Part shown: positions 12,050 through 24,834 of the stretch, piece by piece
How positions within the stretch are numbered: position 1 is the stretch's first letter
How the letters are laid out: each line of letters starts with the position of its first letter
Assembly: GCA_950295325.1 (NCBI GenBank)
Contig: OX485808.1
Span: forward strand, 38,150,527 to 38,214,526
DNA: 64,000 nt
Source: Polytrichum commune
Taxonomy: Eukaryota; Streptophyta; Polytrichopsida; Polytrichales; Polytrichaceae
Direction: 5' to 3'
The notes under the pieces: generated by a model
What the model was told of the DNA's origin: nothing
Databases searched by the model: none
What the model saw: only the letters and a program-made list of their open reading frames with translations
Translations under genes and position numbers: made by a program

Positions 12050-12190
12050 GTACTGTTGCCCATCGGGAACACGGGAACGTCATTGGGAACACGTTGGGGA
12101 ACATGACTGGGAACATGGGAACACGGGAACACGGAAGGGAGCACCTATGAGGACAAGGGAACGTGTGAGGGAACGCTCATGGGGACTAGT
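12050..12190. repeat. Irregular GGGAACA(C/T)G repeats
   Basis: About ten imperfect copies of a 9-14 bp unit built on 'gggaacacg' or 'gggaacatg' stand in a row. Spacing is irregular and the function is unknown. They lie roughly 400 bp beyond the 3' end of the DUF7869-like gene. Confidence 0.7.
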
Positions 12191-12590
12191 GGATGTGCTT
12201 TGCGTGACATGAGCATTGGTGAGTCATGGATATGGGAACAAATAATTCTGGTAATGTTTGCATCCATGCATGCCTCCATAACATGCATCATGCACACCTC
12301 TTACATGGAATATTGATAATATTCATTATTGGTTGGCATATTATAGAACATCACACATTACACGTGGACAAATGCTCGACACTTTTTTGAGAAGCCTTAC
12401 ATTAAGGTTGTGTATACACCACACATGTGGGTATGCCATTTCTGGCATCCCGCACGTAATGCTCCTGTTGGAGTTGGAACAAAAAATATTTCATTTGTCA
12501 AAATTGGACCACCCTAGCCCCTACAATCTAAACAAAGCAAGTTTGTTTCGTCTAGATCCAACCAGCATGCTTGTTAACCCTATTTTTTTA

Positions 12591-15500
12591 TCACCGCAAA
12601 GTGCGTCCACTAGATGGTCGTCTGCCTGTTGCATGTCCATGGCAACCTTGAGGCGCACTAGAGTCCACGACGTCCACCTCAACCACCCTCCGTCCACGCT
12701 CTGCTGTTGAGCATCGTCGAAGATTATCTTTGGCAAATCCAATTTGCTCTGGTGGAATAGTAACCCTTAAGGGCTCAACATCTTGATGTTCTGGCAGAGG
12801 CCAAGCTGCCAATATGCAATCGATTGGTTGCCAGTCTGGAATGGAGTATTTCAAGTCACGTTTCCACTTGAAGTTGGGGTTTGAGTCCCACCCACTCCAT
12901 TTCTTTGATAGGTCTCTGGCGGTTGAAGTGGGAGTGAACCATTGTACAAGAATTTGGCGTGGATGCTCTCCCGTGACATCCATGTTGGGTGCAGACAACG
13001 CACGGCAAACCCAAATGGGTCGTACTATATCTTGTTCTTGGGGACGCAATATTAGCAAATGCCCTTCATGCACATTATCGGCGATGCGGAAAGCAGGTGC
13101 GGGACGAAGGTTTGCTGGACCAACATAATGGTGATCCGGCTGGTGCTCTTCCCGAAGCTCTCCATTATGCGAGAACGGATGGGCATCTAATTGGACTGTA
13201 CTCCGTGGCCAGAATCCCTCAGCTAATGGCAAGCCGGGTGTGTACACGTTAGTGAGATGTGTTTGCAAGGCCTCCTTCACCCCTATCCAATATTGCAAGA
13301 TATGCATGTGTGAAACCATGTATGCTCCAGTCGTGTCATGGTCACATATTGATTGCCAATAATCAATAAACCCTTGCAGACCCACAAGAACATCCTCAAG
13401 CTTGGCCATACCTCGAGGTGGTGCAGGAGAAGGGTCCCCGGATGGGAGACATGGCTCCCCTTTTATATTGGATTTCCACATCAATATACCATCTTTGGGC
13501 AACCACTCCTCGTGTGTGCTGAGCACTTTGTACTGCATAACAGGCCAACCATCATCTCGGACATAAAATTTGAACTGTTGGGCCTTTGTGTGCCCAATGA
13601 GTTTGTTGTTACCATTGGGAATATGATCACCAACAAAGGCCCTCCAGTCCGGAAGTTCCTCGATCATATGCGGAATAACTGGAACTTTTTCCATATCCAT
13701 GTACGATTTCATGAGGAGGGGGATAGTGGGGTAATCGTGTTCACGTAGGTCCATGCTCCATCTTCCAAATGATGCATCGATATCATCATGCGTATGACCA
13801 ACCAATAGGTAAGACACATGTACCTCCATGAATATTTTTTTCGCCGTGAGCAGAGACCAAAATGCCTTTACAAACCTGCACTTGTTGTCCTTCCAGCAAT
13901 TATCAAGTTGAACATGCAGAACAGGTGGAAGGGGAATAGCTGGGATGGGCTCCGTTGGTGGAGGTCGTAATCCTTCCAAACATATATCACTCCCATGAAG
14001 GATAGCACGATAAAGAGGGGACCGCCCCGAACCCTTGAATAGATTGCGAGATGATGATATTGGAGATTCCTCCAAATCACGGAGAAGTCTCGCGAATGAA
14101 CCTACAGTATGGTTGCAATCTCCAGGGTACATATCCAGAGCATAGTGAGCATATCTCTCATCTCCATGTCCATGGGCCATCATTCCTGTTACAGAAAGTG
14201 GTAATTTTGTAAACATGTCAGTGTCTTTGTTCTTGGCAGCAAAGCATGGTGACGCAGTTTTGCCATGGTCCATTTTATCATGAATGATAGTCAACACCTT
14301 TCGGGGGTGTTCAATCGAAAGAGCCCTCATACAACGGTACGCATTACGTGCAGATTCTTGCTGCGCTTGGTGCCTCGCCAACTGTTTTGAAAAACCAGTG
14401 TGGGCAGCTGAACCTTTGACATGTTGAAGAATAATGGCCGAAAGCGAATCACACTTTCCACAACGAGCAAAATTGTCACCAACCCTTTTCATAACGTAGT
14501 GTTTAAAGTAGTTATTCCGTATTTTGCTCAGGGTTGAGAGTGAAATTGGTTGCAAACCGCATTTCTTGTTGACCTGCAAAATTGCCAGATAAATAACCAT
14601 TATTGACACCTCCTATGAAGACCAATTCAAGAGTCGCATTGGTAATTTCAGAATAAGCCATTCGTTTTATGTATACTGAAGTATTTACACCAAGCGATGA
14701 GAACAACTATATCATATGCTTACCTCATTGATGGTGACCAAAAATTTCTTCCATTTTGTCCCGCGAGGCAAGACCATTTCAACAACACGAGTACCATTTG
14801 GCAAAGTGCGGGCCTTATGAGGCATCATGTCGGCTTTATCTTCCAGTAGCGTTGAAAGAGTGGCAGTAGCTTGTTGGGTGGATGTTCGATTCCGTTTCAT
14901 GTTTAGATTCCCATGGTCACGTGGACGCATGCCACACTTGAATTCTGACCGGTTTCTGTAGAATGTTGTCTTTGAAATTGAAAAAATGTGTCTCCATGCT
15001 TTTTCACAGACATTGCGACCACTCAAAGTGACAACATTCCTGAAATCGCCCGGAAGTGCATGTAATTGTCCATGGACCTCGAGTTGTTTGGCATGTCTCA
15101 TGCGGCTTGAACAACTATAAAACTCGGTTCGCAATTTCAGAGCCTCATCCCTAGGAAAATACCTAGTGCACTCTCGATTGCAACAAACAATTGCGGAAAG
15201 CTGACAGATACTGGCATTATCAAGTATTTTCGATTTTTTCGTCGGTTTGATATGTAAGGATGTACGCAATGAGACATATGCCCTCTTCCCTTCATTCCTT
15301 CGTTTCTCTAGCAATTTGGTTTGCGCACGCAACCTCCATGCGCCCACATGAAGATGGTGTGCAAGTGTATATCTCTGGTGGAAAACTCCAGATATTGGCC
15401 ACGATCTCAATGAGAACATCGATCCCATGTCCATCATACCCTCGATTGGTTCCATAATAAGGACCCCAACGTGATCTGCTCCAAGGCATTTGTCCTCTAC

Positions 15501-15812
15501 ACAATCCATTGGGTTGACATTACGGCAAATTCCCTTTGCAACATTTTCTCCATGTGCATTCACAAGCATAACTGGAATGTTCACCCACTGCTCCCTTTGA
15601 AGCCCACTACATTGCACATCAATATCCTCGGCACCAACATCGATTTCTTCTTCCGTGAATACTGCCTCGGAAAGAGATAATTCCTGTATGGAACTCAACT
15701 TAATACATGTTCAAATCATCAAACGATATTGCAAGATACGGGTATATGACAGCAATGTGGGATGACAATATACCTCATCCGTATTAGCAGAGTCTGTATC
15801 CGTTTGCTCCAT
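12591..15812 (-). CDS. DUF7869-like (RNase-H-like, transposase-related) protein
   Basis: Three exons, all joined in phase 0: 15812-15774, 15683-14724 and 14573-12591, with GT-AG introns of 90 and 150 bp. The protein is about 992 aa. ATG at 15812 is chosen because exon 1 ends at a clean GAG/GTATAT donor in frame with exon 2. Exon 2 carries cysteine-rich text (CCNREC, FYSC) and a 'GRNVCEKAWRHIFSISKTTFY' helix-turn-helix-like segment. Exon 3 has the family's hallmarks in order: IHDKMDHGKT, LPLSVTGMMAHG, QLDNCWKDNKCRFV and LVGHTHDDIDASF. The C-terminal part (WVCRALS...ILVQWFTPT) resembles the chromo/BAH-like tail seen in such proteins. DUF7869 proteins are uncharacterised; the acidic pattern (D in LDNC, DDID) suggests an RNase-H fold, which is inference. 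The 3' end is uncertain, because another frame is open at 12521-12742. Confidence 0.75.
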
Positions 15813-16099
15813 TTTCCTAAAAAACGACACCCTTATTAATAACAATACATTATACAAGTTCTTAAGCCATAATATAACAGTGACAAGTAATTACTAAGAC
15901 CGTCGACAACGCAACCACACCTATAAGAACGACCTCATGTTCAGTGAATCTAAAATGGATCTTCTAAAAGAGGCTACACATAGTAGAACCGGTGCACGTG
16001 AGGATGCACTTCATCAAGAGGAACATCTACGGGGAAATCAAATGGTCAAGTGGAACCTCTGGAAAGGTCCACTTCAAGTAGAACATCTATGAGAACATC

Positions 16100-16750
16100 C
16101 ACTGTAAAGTGGAAACATGTCTTCGAGGTCCCAGTCGACGAGGACCTTGTAAGCTCAATGAAGAATGCACTATCCAGAGGATACTCAATGATGGATCCAT
16201 TCGATCGCGTGGTCTCAATGACGGATCAACTAGATCGATTAGAACCAATTGACAAAAACCTTTGTGACCATGGACACGGGGATCCACTCGATCGAGGGGA
16301 CCTCTCCAAGATGATCGACTCGATGTCTTGGATCCTCTCCTACATGATTCCCTTGAGGTAGAGGCTCCACTCGGTCGTGGATCCTATTGGAGAAAATCCC
16401 TTTGGTATAGATGATTTTATTCGTGTATCCTCTCCTAGAGGATCCACTTGGTGGCGATGATCTTTTGAGAGCATCGTGTCCCATTTAGTCCTAGGAGGAT
16501 TCACATCGTGGAGAGGATCCACTCGGTCGAGTGGATCCGCATCTAGAGGATCACTTGGTGTAAGAGGAGCCACTCGACCGACTGGATCTTCACCGAGAGG
16601 ATCCCCCTGGTGTAAGAGGGTCCACTCGATCGAGTGGATCCTCCCCTAGCCCACCCCCTTCGTCTAAGAGGATCCACTGGATCGAGTAGATCCTCTCCTA
16701 GCCCACCCCCTTGGTGTAAGAGGATCCACTCGATCGAGTGGATCTGCGTG
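16100..16750. repeat. Palindrome array 1 (CACTCGATCGAGTG), upstream of DUF7869-like gene
   Basis: Perfect palindromes occur at 16621-16638 (TCCACTCGATCGAGTGGA) and at 16723-16744 (22 bp, with GATC added at each end). Near-perfect forms lie at about 16277-16300, 16515-16538 and 16668-16690. The last three copies are spaced about 50 bp and separated by 'cctagcccacccccttggtg'. More degenerate relatives (CATTCGATCG, AACTAGATCGATT) continue down to about 16100. The array ends about 290 bp upstream of the start of the minus-strand gene. The core is the same as in the array at 25380-25790. Confidence 0.85.
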
Positions 16751-16799
16751 GCACAATCTCATCTGGAACGCTCATGATTTCCGTACAGTTGTACGGATA

Positions 16800-19700
16800 G
16801 GTGGAGAGCAGACCCAACAGCAAAGGTAGTGCAACACTATATTGAACTGCAAGTCTGGAAGAGAGCATGTACTCTATTTATGTGAGGCAACGGGAAGAAA
16901 CGCATAGCTGGGTGGGGGCTCTCCAAGAGTGAGTGAAGACAATGAGGTTAGAGATATGAGCCTTTTATAGTAGTCGAGTCCGAATTTGGTGGGAGATTCC
17001 ACAGACGGGCCGGTACAGAAAATTTAAAGCTTCCCTCCCTATTGTACAAGGTCCTATCTTGAAGGACAAATTATTCTTTGGCAAGGTTAGGTAGTACAGA
17101 ATGATGGTATAGCAAGCTGATGTGGTACGTGGTCCACGGGAGAACTCCATCCACTCATTTGTTGACAAGTGTCCGTCTAATTGACCAATTGAAAGGAAAT
17201 TTCCATTCATATTTGGACCATCAAATTTATCGAAGATTTTTAGATGACATTAATGGGGATCTACTAGTCAACGCAGATGTGGTCGAAGATTGAATGCAGT
17301 CAAGTCTCTATGAATGTTGCAGGTTGAGACTAGCTAAAGAATAACATATATAGAATCATAATGAGTAAGGCTAATAGAATGAACATCGATGATTAATAAA
17401 ACTGATTAGAAATAACTCAATTTATTACTCAATTTATTTGAAAATGAAGAACATAACGTTTTATAAAATAAAAGCATAAAAGATAATACATAATTCAACT
17501 AAACTAATTGAAAGAAACATACCAAATGCTCAAATACTCAAGCATGATATACGTCACACATTCACTCCCATAAACAGTAGGAGGTCTGGAACTCTTCGTC
17601 GAAAGGGGTTTAAATACAACAAATTATGAAGTTTCGCAAAAAATATCCTAAATCTACTAGTCTTGCTCGTAGATGGAACACATATATCGATCGTAAGAAG
17701 TTGTTTTGCAAGAATGTCCTAAGGCCAACTAGCAAGCAAAATGGCTACTAATTCACCTAAGAGAAATTAAAATTGTTGCTTACACGAGCATGCTTCTCAA
17801 CTTTGAGTAAAGTATATCTCCTATTGCACGTTGACAAAGAATCATAGAAATAGAAGTTGGTTTTTAGAAGGGCTTTGAAAATTAGTGAAGTTTCACTACA
17901 AGCTAACTTTTGGGCGGCACTTTGAGTATTTGAATGTGTATTTGGTGGGCCATGGTAATGGTGACTTCTCTCACCATTAAAGAATTCAAAGTTATCCCCT
18001 CCGTTTGAAATGCATTGGTGGATTTCAACCTTGAACATTGGTGGGGAGGCGTTGGCATGGTTGGGAAGCAACTCTCCATCCAATTTTGGAAACCCATTTT
18101 AGTTGAACTACCGCCTCATGTAAGTCCCAGTCTCATTTTGTGGACTTTAAAAACCAATTACGACTAACATTTATTCCAAGTCATGTGTTTCTATTAAATT
18201 GGCATAACAACCAACTTTTCATACACAATCTAAAAAGTATGTTCTACTCAGGTGGGACTCGACATTAGGATTTGGGTCCAAGAAACTTAAATTCAATATG
18301 CCCCTTAACAACCTTACTCTCAAACTCAAGTTTGGACCCAAATGTGAAGATTTGTTGAACTCAAACTAAGGGGGGCATTTTCTTCAGTGCGGATCATGTC
18401 ACACTAGCAATTCATTTGCTCACACCTTAGACCCTGATCCTACTGTGAACTCCTTGACCAAAGTTTTGCTTTCAACTAATAGGACCACTTGAGTTTATTA
18501 TAGTCTCTTTGGTCTTGGACCATAGTCACGTAAACTCGATGCAAGTTTGGTCAATGAAATGTAGTTGAAATTAAAGTACATGAAGATGATGACAAAAAGG
18601 CTCACAATACATCAAGGGTGAGACAACTACTGAAAGTTTTGCAAAATACAATGGTTGAATATGTTCGTACCATATATAGGGGCTAAGGAAGGCTATAAAT
18701 CTACCACCAAGGTCCACATGGTTGCACAACTCAAGGATCATGACATGAGACCCATGACAAGAATAAGATACTTAGAAATTATGTTTGTGATGGTGATATT
18801 GAATTTCATGTCAAGGCTTGGATCCATAGAAATCACTAGAGTTTTGGCCAACAATGTTATGGCTATATTGAGTATTTAAGTCATTTAAGTAAACATGGGC
18901 ATAATTTCAAAATTTGGACTTTATGGTTCCTTTAACTCTTTGAGCGGATTTGTCAATACACTTTTGATACACCTAATTGTCATGGAAAATATGTGAATGC
19001 TTAGTAATTACCTAATTGTTATGTTACTAACATATGATGGGAGAAATCAAATATCTATTTTTTGACATTAATTTATATAAAAAAATGTTTATACTGAAAA
19101 TACAATCCAAACAACTACTATAACAATATCATGATCAACTTTGCATATCTAATTGGAGGATCTCACCATGCGGACATATCGTAGGATCCCATGATAAAAT
19201 TCAACACGTTATAATCTTGGACTTGGACTTAGTCCAATTTTACTTAAATTTTGATTATATTGAGTACCTCTTAAGTTTAACCCCTAAATGAACAAGGAAC
19301 AAAAAAAATGACCAATTTTTCAATATATGTATAATAAATCTTCGTTTTGGCTTCCCGGACCCTAAGTTGGCGAGGTGCAATAGCACCTCGGGGGGGGGGG
19401 GGGTGATTTGTTGGAGTAACAATATACGTGCGAACAATTGATAGGGTATTTTAAAAACATGGGGACAAAAAATTGCCATTGCAATGGACTTAAGAGCAAA
19501 TATAGGGTATCAAAACCGGCACTGGACATCTTCAAAGTGCCATAGGGTATGGAATAGGTTAATTGGAATTCTAAGTAATGCAAGCCCCTTGATGTTTAGT
19601 GCTTGTCTATACATTGGATGCTAATTACTTGGGTAGGGTGATAATCTTTCACATGTAGTGTTTGCTGAAGTATTAAGGGAACCTTCACTAACTAGTACTA

Positions 19701-19915
19701 TTCTTCAGTACAATCTAAATTACCTAGCTTCCCAGCAACCCAAAGCTTAAGGATTCCACTTCCAACATGTTCAAATGTGGTGGCATGAGAGTGGAGAGTG
19801 GACAGGGGGTTATTTCCATTGGATGCGTTAAGATTTAAAATTTTCCACATTACTAACGTGAGAAATGGATAAGTTATTATTATATTATTGCCAAGCGAGT
19901 CGTATTTCATTTGAA
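16800..19915. other. Intergenic, no gene seen
   Basis: Several open frames of 60-110 codons occur on the minus strand (for example 17757-18083), but none has a recognisable motif or a splice-supported continuation. A run of 14 G lies at 19390-19403 and could be prone to sequencing error. Confidence 0.5.
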
Positions 19916-19918
19916 GAC

Positions 19919-19960
19919 AAACCCTAAACCCTAAACCCTAAACCCTAAACCCTAAACCCC
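19919..19960. repeat. Interstitial telomere-type repeat (CCCTAAA)n
   Basis: About five to six tandem ACCCTAA units end in a slightly altered ACCCCTAAC. This is the Arabidopsis-type plant telomere sequence. A shorter patch (two to three units) lies near 22268-22288. Confidence 0.95.
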
Positions 19961-19962
19961 TA

Positions 19963-21500
19963 ACACATGCTCCACATAAAGCCTATGTCTCGTAATCGAT
20001 TCTATCACATAATCCTCCAAAAACACACGCAATCTTGGAGCATATGGGCTCCGTGTTGTATACAAGTGAACTAGTTGTAACAAAAACTTCCGCCTCTATA
20101 TTTGTCGGAGTGTACGCTAATGGAACTAGTTACATATGTATGTGCACTTGTATCTGAGTGTATGCACGGGCCGGGATTCGTGGCACTCAAGTAAAGTCAT
20201 CCGGTAACAAAAATTCGTTGAGTCCATCAAGAAGCTCGGATGGAGCTTACTTTAGTTAAACACCACCGAGTTGGCATGTAAGACCCATTTTCTCCCTAAT
20301 AGTTATTTTATAAATATTAATTAATTGTCAAGGGGCAATTATGATGTGGCCTTGGATGCATTAGCCTATTTTCTAACCTCCCATGAGTTGTTTCCAAGGC
20401 CATGATGTGGCTTTAAATTCCACATGGTTATTTTGATAAATATCGCAAGATATCAACGTGTGTAATATATAATTATGACGTGTTGTCATAGACAATTTTT
20501 TGTTCATAATTTATTTATTTTACACGGGTGTGATTGCTCAAACATTTGTAATATGTCAAAATAATATATATCACCTTATGATAAATTGGTGAACTAAAAA
20601 AAATCCTGCCGTTAATGATTATTGTTATTATTATATGATATTTATTTTTAAATAAGTAATATACGGCATGTGATTTTAAAGATAATACAATATGTGATGA
20701 GGATAAATTATTACAAGAATTGAGATATTAGGCTATAGTCAGAAACTTATGATTTTCTGTCAGTATACCCCATCCATAACATTCAATTTGTCCCACAAGT
20801 CTAATTCCAAATAACATATCACATATTTAGACCTTATATTATATTACTTAAAAACATAATTGATATTCATAAATTTTTTTGTTATATGTTTTATATTCTA
20901 TCTTCATTGTTTCATTTTGGACATCTTATGAACAGTTGCATTAATCTATCATTAGAATGACAAAGATCATTTTAAATGGTAAGTCACAAAATTATAACGT
21001 CAATGGTAATGAGGATTTTGTAATGTTTTTGACCTCCAAGTTAATTGCGTGGTTCATTAATGGTTTCACTTCCAGAATGAAATCCCAATCAATTGCTTAT
21101 TTACTAATTGGAAGTGCACATATATATTGGATTTTAGACCTTGAAGGTGAAGTGCACTCAATATTGGATTTGTAGTCAAGCGGCCTTCAAGAATGCAAGG
21201 GAAATTCTTTTTTTGGAAGTTGGGCAAGGCGGACAACAAATTTCGGTCGGGTTTAGAGAATTTCTCTACAAGGTTGCCCCAACCCAGATGGAATACCTCC
21301 GAAAGTTCGTGAGGGGGGTATTTAACGTCCAGCCATGTTACTTTTTCTTTAAAATAACCGGATTAGTAGTGATAGGTTGGCAACACAAGATGGCCCCACT
21401 TGCTTCTATATGAGGCATTATGTATTTTTCATGTCTATACCCCTTTTATATTGCTACCTTAAGTATTAGATTAACCCACCCACATAATGTCAGCACAACG
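19963..21500. other. Intergenic, no gene seen
   Basis: This stretch is AT-rich, with no conserved coding pattern. The open frames at 20957-21175 and 21141-21413 have no recognisable domain and overlap each other in different frames. Confidence 0.5.
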
Positions 21501-21504
21501 CTAA

Positions 21505-21845
21505 GATCCGACGTAATTGATTTAGAACAATCAATTCATGATGCCACATGGACATACATGTAGTAATGTCGATTGTGGCAATATATTTCAGAGTTGGTCA
21601 ATCAAACATGAATTGATTGTTCTAAACTACAATTGGCGACTCAACCAATCATGAATTGATTGTTCCAAACTACAATTGGTTTCTCAATCAATCATGATTC
21701 AATTGTGTAGTAATTGATTTGGAACAATCAATTCATGATGCCACAATGATTCTTGAGAGAGCAATTACTACCTCCCCCACCAATTGTGTAGTAATTGGTT
21801 CCTCAAATATACATGTGGCATCATGAAATGATTGTTCCATTTAGG
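21505..21845. repeat. Cluster of inverted repeats around CAATCAATTCATGATG
   Basis: The phrase 'ttagaacaatcaattcatga' (near 21520) and its inverse 'tcatgaattgattgttctaa' (near 21608 and 21658) alternate with further copies near 21717 and 21820. 'gtagtaattgattt' and 'aaactacaattgg' also repeat. The pattern could form several alternative hairpins and looks like nested or foldback MITEs rather than a gene. Confidence 0.75.
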
Positions 21846-21849
21846 GTTG

Positions 21850-23375
21850 GAAGCTTATAATGGAGTTATTTAAGTAAAGACGGGTATTTCCCAAGATGAC
21901 CATTGCTAGGTGAATAATAAAAATGTTTATAATCAAGTAGATTTAAAATCGTGGAATTACTCGAGAGAGTGAGAGACTATGAGAGACTCTGAGAAGCATG
22001 AGGTATCGTCAAAAGGTTTGGCATTTTCAGTCGATCCTACCCATTGACCCTTGATGATGATGATCCTCCATATTAAATGACTACAAGAATGTGATGCATG
22101 CAATAAGATAAATTCCGTAAGTCAAACCTTTTAATTTTCCTTAAGTACATTGCGTGTTATATTCATATGCAAAATGTCATATTCCCTTGGTCGTAAGAAG
22201 GTATGTTGCGAAGCCAAATGTGAAGCTATTCACAGATACTCAATGTCGTTCAAGTTGGCTATAGAATCTTAAACCCTAAACCCTAAACAGTTCGTAATGG
22301 TTGTATTGCCAACCATTCTTGCATGATCTTGCTCGTATACTTGCAATTGGATCATAATCATGTTGAAAGACGACGCACTTCGATATGACATTGTTTTACA
22401 AGCTCATATAATTGCTACCGCCGAAGTTTTTTCTTGTATTGAAGTTTGAAAGATGCTATTATGAATTGATCCAAAGGTTGAATTTCGAGTATAGGTACCG
22501 TTATTATCATGAAGTTCCCAAATTGAATAATTAGTGAAGTTCCTCTAGTTAGAGGAGGTTATGTTTTAACTCTTTTTATCATACCAACATTTTATGCATA
22601 TCCTTACATAACACTAAAATTCAAAGTTGTAACTGTCACATATTACCAAAGTTGTGATTTAGTGTTTGAGTTTACATTTAATGTTACTTACTTTCATAGG
22701 GTGTCTTTGACGTACTTTGATATTTTGTGTAATATGCGTACTTTGACATACTTGGATATGTTTTGTGTAATATGCGTCGTATTTAGTGCATCAAACCTTA
22801 AATGTCATATTTGGTATAGGTAATGGTGCTATTCTGAATGATGCATTGCACTAACGACACGCTCAATACTGAAGTTGTAGTCACAGATGGGCATACCCAT
22901 TGTCCAAATGTATTGTCTTCAATTCTATAATATCCTTTGTTCTCCATTCACTTGAACTATGGAGTGTAGGCAAGATGGACAACACATCTCCTTAATCCAT
23001 ACACTAGTAGACCATATATATGGAACGGGCTAGACTTGAATGTGCGTTTTCTAGTGGGGGTGGAATCCATAGAGGACCAATGCCAAGACAATTTGGACCG
23101 GATGGATAGTGGAAATGTTCACAAGTGTTCACTCTTGTTCAAGGCCTTATTATGCAACATACCATGTCATATTACAGTTTTAATTACCTATAGTTCCACT
23201 TCAAATCGACGCATGAACCATGCTTAGTATATACAAGTGAAATCCTCGTTTTAGATCATGTCAACTTATAATCAAATAATTGAAATTGTGAACCCACAAT
23301 TTACGGTCCTTATTCCCAATCCATAATCTCATGTGTGCAATAACTTTCGAAGGGCCTCAAGCACTTCAACCATGT
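21850..23375. other. Intergenic, no gene seen
   Basis: I see no supportable coding sequence. A repeated phrase, 'gtgtaatatgcgt...actttgacatacttggatatgtttt', occurs twice near 22700-22790. Confidence 0.4.
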
Positions 23376-23379
23376 TCCC

Positions 23380-23750
23380 AAATACAAGTCGGTAATTAGT
23401 GCCTCTAATGTCCAAATGAAAGTCACTAATTAGTGTCTGTAATTGGCCTAACGAATGTCCTAGTTGGCATAATTGGCATGAGGGCTGGTTCATATCATAT
23501 GAAGTGGAGAGGCAATCATAATTGTTTTAAATTGTAATAAAATGCAAGCCAGTAATTGTTGAAGCCTATGTCCAAATACAAGTCACTAAATGTCTCTAAT
23601 GCTCAAATGCAAGTCACTCATTAGTGTCTAATGTGCAAATGGAAGCCACTAATTAGTATGTAATTGGCATAACGAATGTCCTAGTTGGTATTAGAGGCAT
23701 AAATGGCATGAGGGTTGGTTTATATCATATGAAGTGGATAGGTGTGAAGT
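23380..23750. repeat. Diverged tandem duplication (~200-bp unit)
   Basis: Segments at 23381-23525 and 23578-23745 share 'tacaagtcactaa', 'agtcactaattagtgtct', 'ggcataacgaatgtcctagttgg', 'ggcatgaggg-tggtt' and 'atatcatatgaagtgga' in order. Within each unit the 'aagtcactaattag' phrase is itself repeated. Confidence 0.8.
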
Positions 23751-24268
23751 GGATAGGTCATCATTGATATAAACTTGAAGTTGTGACAAGCTAATAGGGG
23801 GTTGCATCCCCTAAAAGCACGCGTACCCCAGCAATTATGGAATGGTATGCGCGGATCTGAACCGTCCATGTTGACGGCCGAATCTGAACTGTCCGATGTG
23901 AGGAAGGGGCGCATCCCTTGGGCGCACTGACACCCCCCCTGACTCTTTTCGAGGAGGCCATTCTGCTCCCTCTCTTCCTGCTCCCTCTTCCCTTGCTGCT
24001 TCGCTTCCCTTCCTCTTCTCTCTCCTCCTGTTGCGGTGATCGGTGCATCGAATTCGCTGAAGGGGTGAGTTCCGGGCGGCGCTAGTTGCGGGAGGAGCGC
24101 ATCTTGTGGAAGCGCTCGGCGGCCTTCGAATTCCCTCATCAATTCGATCCGTGGTATGTTTTGGAATTCATTGCATTTTGCATGCAATTCATTGCATTTT
24201 GCTTGCAATTCATTGCATGTAGCTTGCAACTCTGCATTTTGCTTGGTGTGTTTTCCAATGCTTGCCAA
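23720..24268 (-). CDS. Possible coiled-coil coding fragment
   Basis: An open frame of 182 codons on the minus strand begins with a heptad repeat encoded by a 21-bp tandem repeat: units of the type NELQAKC at about residues 10-38. This is followed by an E/R/K-rich stretch and a region with no motif. The heptads could form a short coiled coil. No splice sites or partner exons are evident, and part of the frame overlaps the upstream duplication at 23380-23750. It may be a transposon fragment or a chance frame over repeats, and I do not recognise a family. Confidence 0.25.
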   Translation of the reverse strand: MASIGKHTKQNAELQATCNELQAKCNELHAKCNEFQNIPRIELMREFEGRRALPQDALLPQLAPPGTHPFSEFDAPITATGGERRGREAKQQGKREQEEREQNGLLEKSQGGCQCAQGMRPFLTSDSSDSAVNMDGSDPRIPFHNCWGTRAFRGCNPLLACHNFKFISMMTYPLHTYPLHMI

Positions 24269-24309
24269 TCATGTATGTTTTGCTTGCAATTCAATCCACC
24301 TTGAACTTC

Positions 24310-24830
24310 TGAAAAGTTAACCCCTAAAGTTTAACTTCTGAACTTAATTCATTCCACCTTGAACTTCTGAAGTTAACTTCTGAACTTAATGTTAACTTGT
24401 CAACTTATAGATAACTTCTGAGATTAATCTTCAATTCTCAACTTGAAAGTTGTTAACTTGTCAACTTAAAGATAACTTCTGAACCCAATCTTCAATTCTG
24501 AACTTGAAAGTTGTTAACTTGTCAACTTAAAGATAACTTCTGAACCCAATCTTCAATTCTGAACTTGAAAGTTGTTAACTTGTCAACTTAAAGATAACTT
24601 CTGAACTTAATCTTCAATTCTGAACTTGAAAGTTGTTAACTTCTCAACTTATAGATAACTTTTCTGAGATTAATCTTCAATTCTGAACTTGAAAGTTGTT
24701 AACTTGTCAACTTAAAGATAACTTCTGAACTTAAAGATAACATCTGAACTTAATCTTCAATTCTGAACTTGAAAGTTGTTAACTTCTCAACTGAAAGTTA
24801 ACTTCTGAAGTGAAGAGTTAACTTCTGAAC
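24310..24830. repeat. 61-bp tandem repeat array
   Basis: About eight units contain 'taacttctgaacttaatctt', 'caattctgaacttgaaagtt' and 'gttaacttgtcaacttaaag'. Period is 61 bp between 24458, 24519 and 24580. Outer units are shorter and more diverged. The array sits roughly 550 bp upstream of palindrome array 2, and related short phrases continue to about 25000. Confidence 0.9.
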
Positions 24831-24834
24831 ATGA

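Noticed and set aside
16050-16573. Open frames over the first palindrome array
   Set aside because: Overlapping frames on both strands through GATC-rich repeats, without splice sites or protein-like composition.
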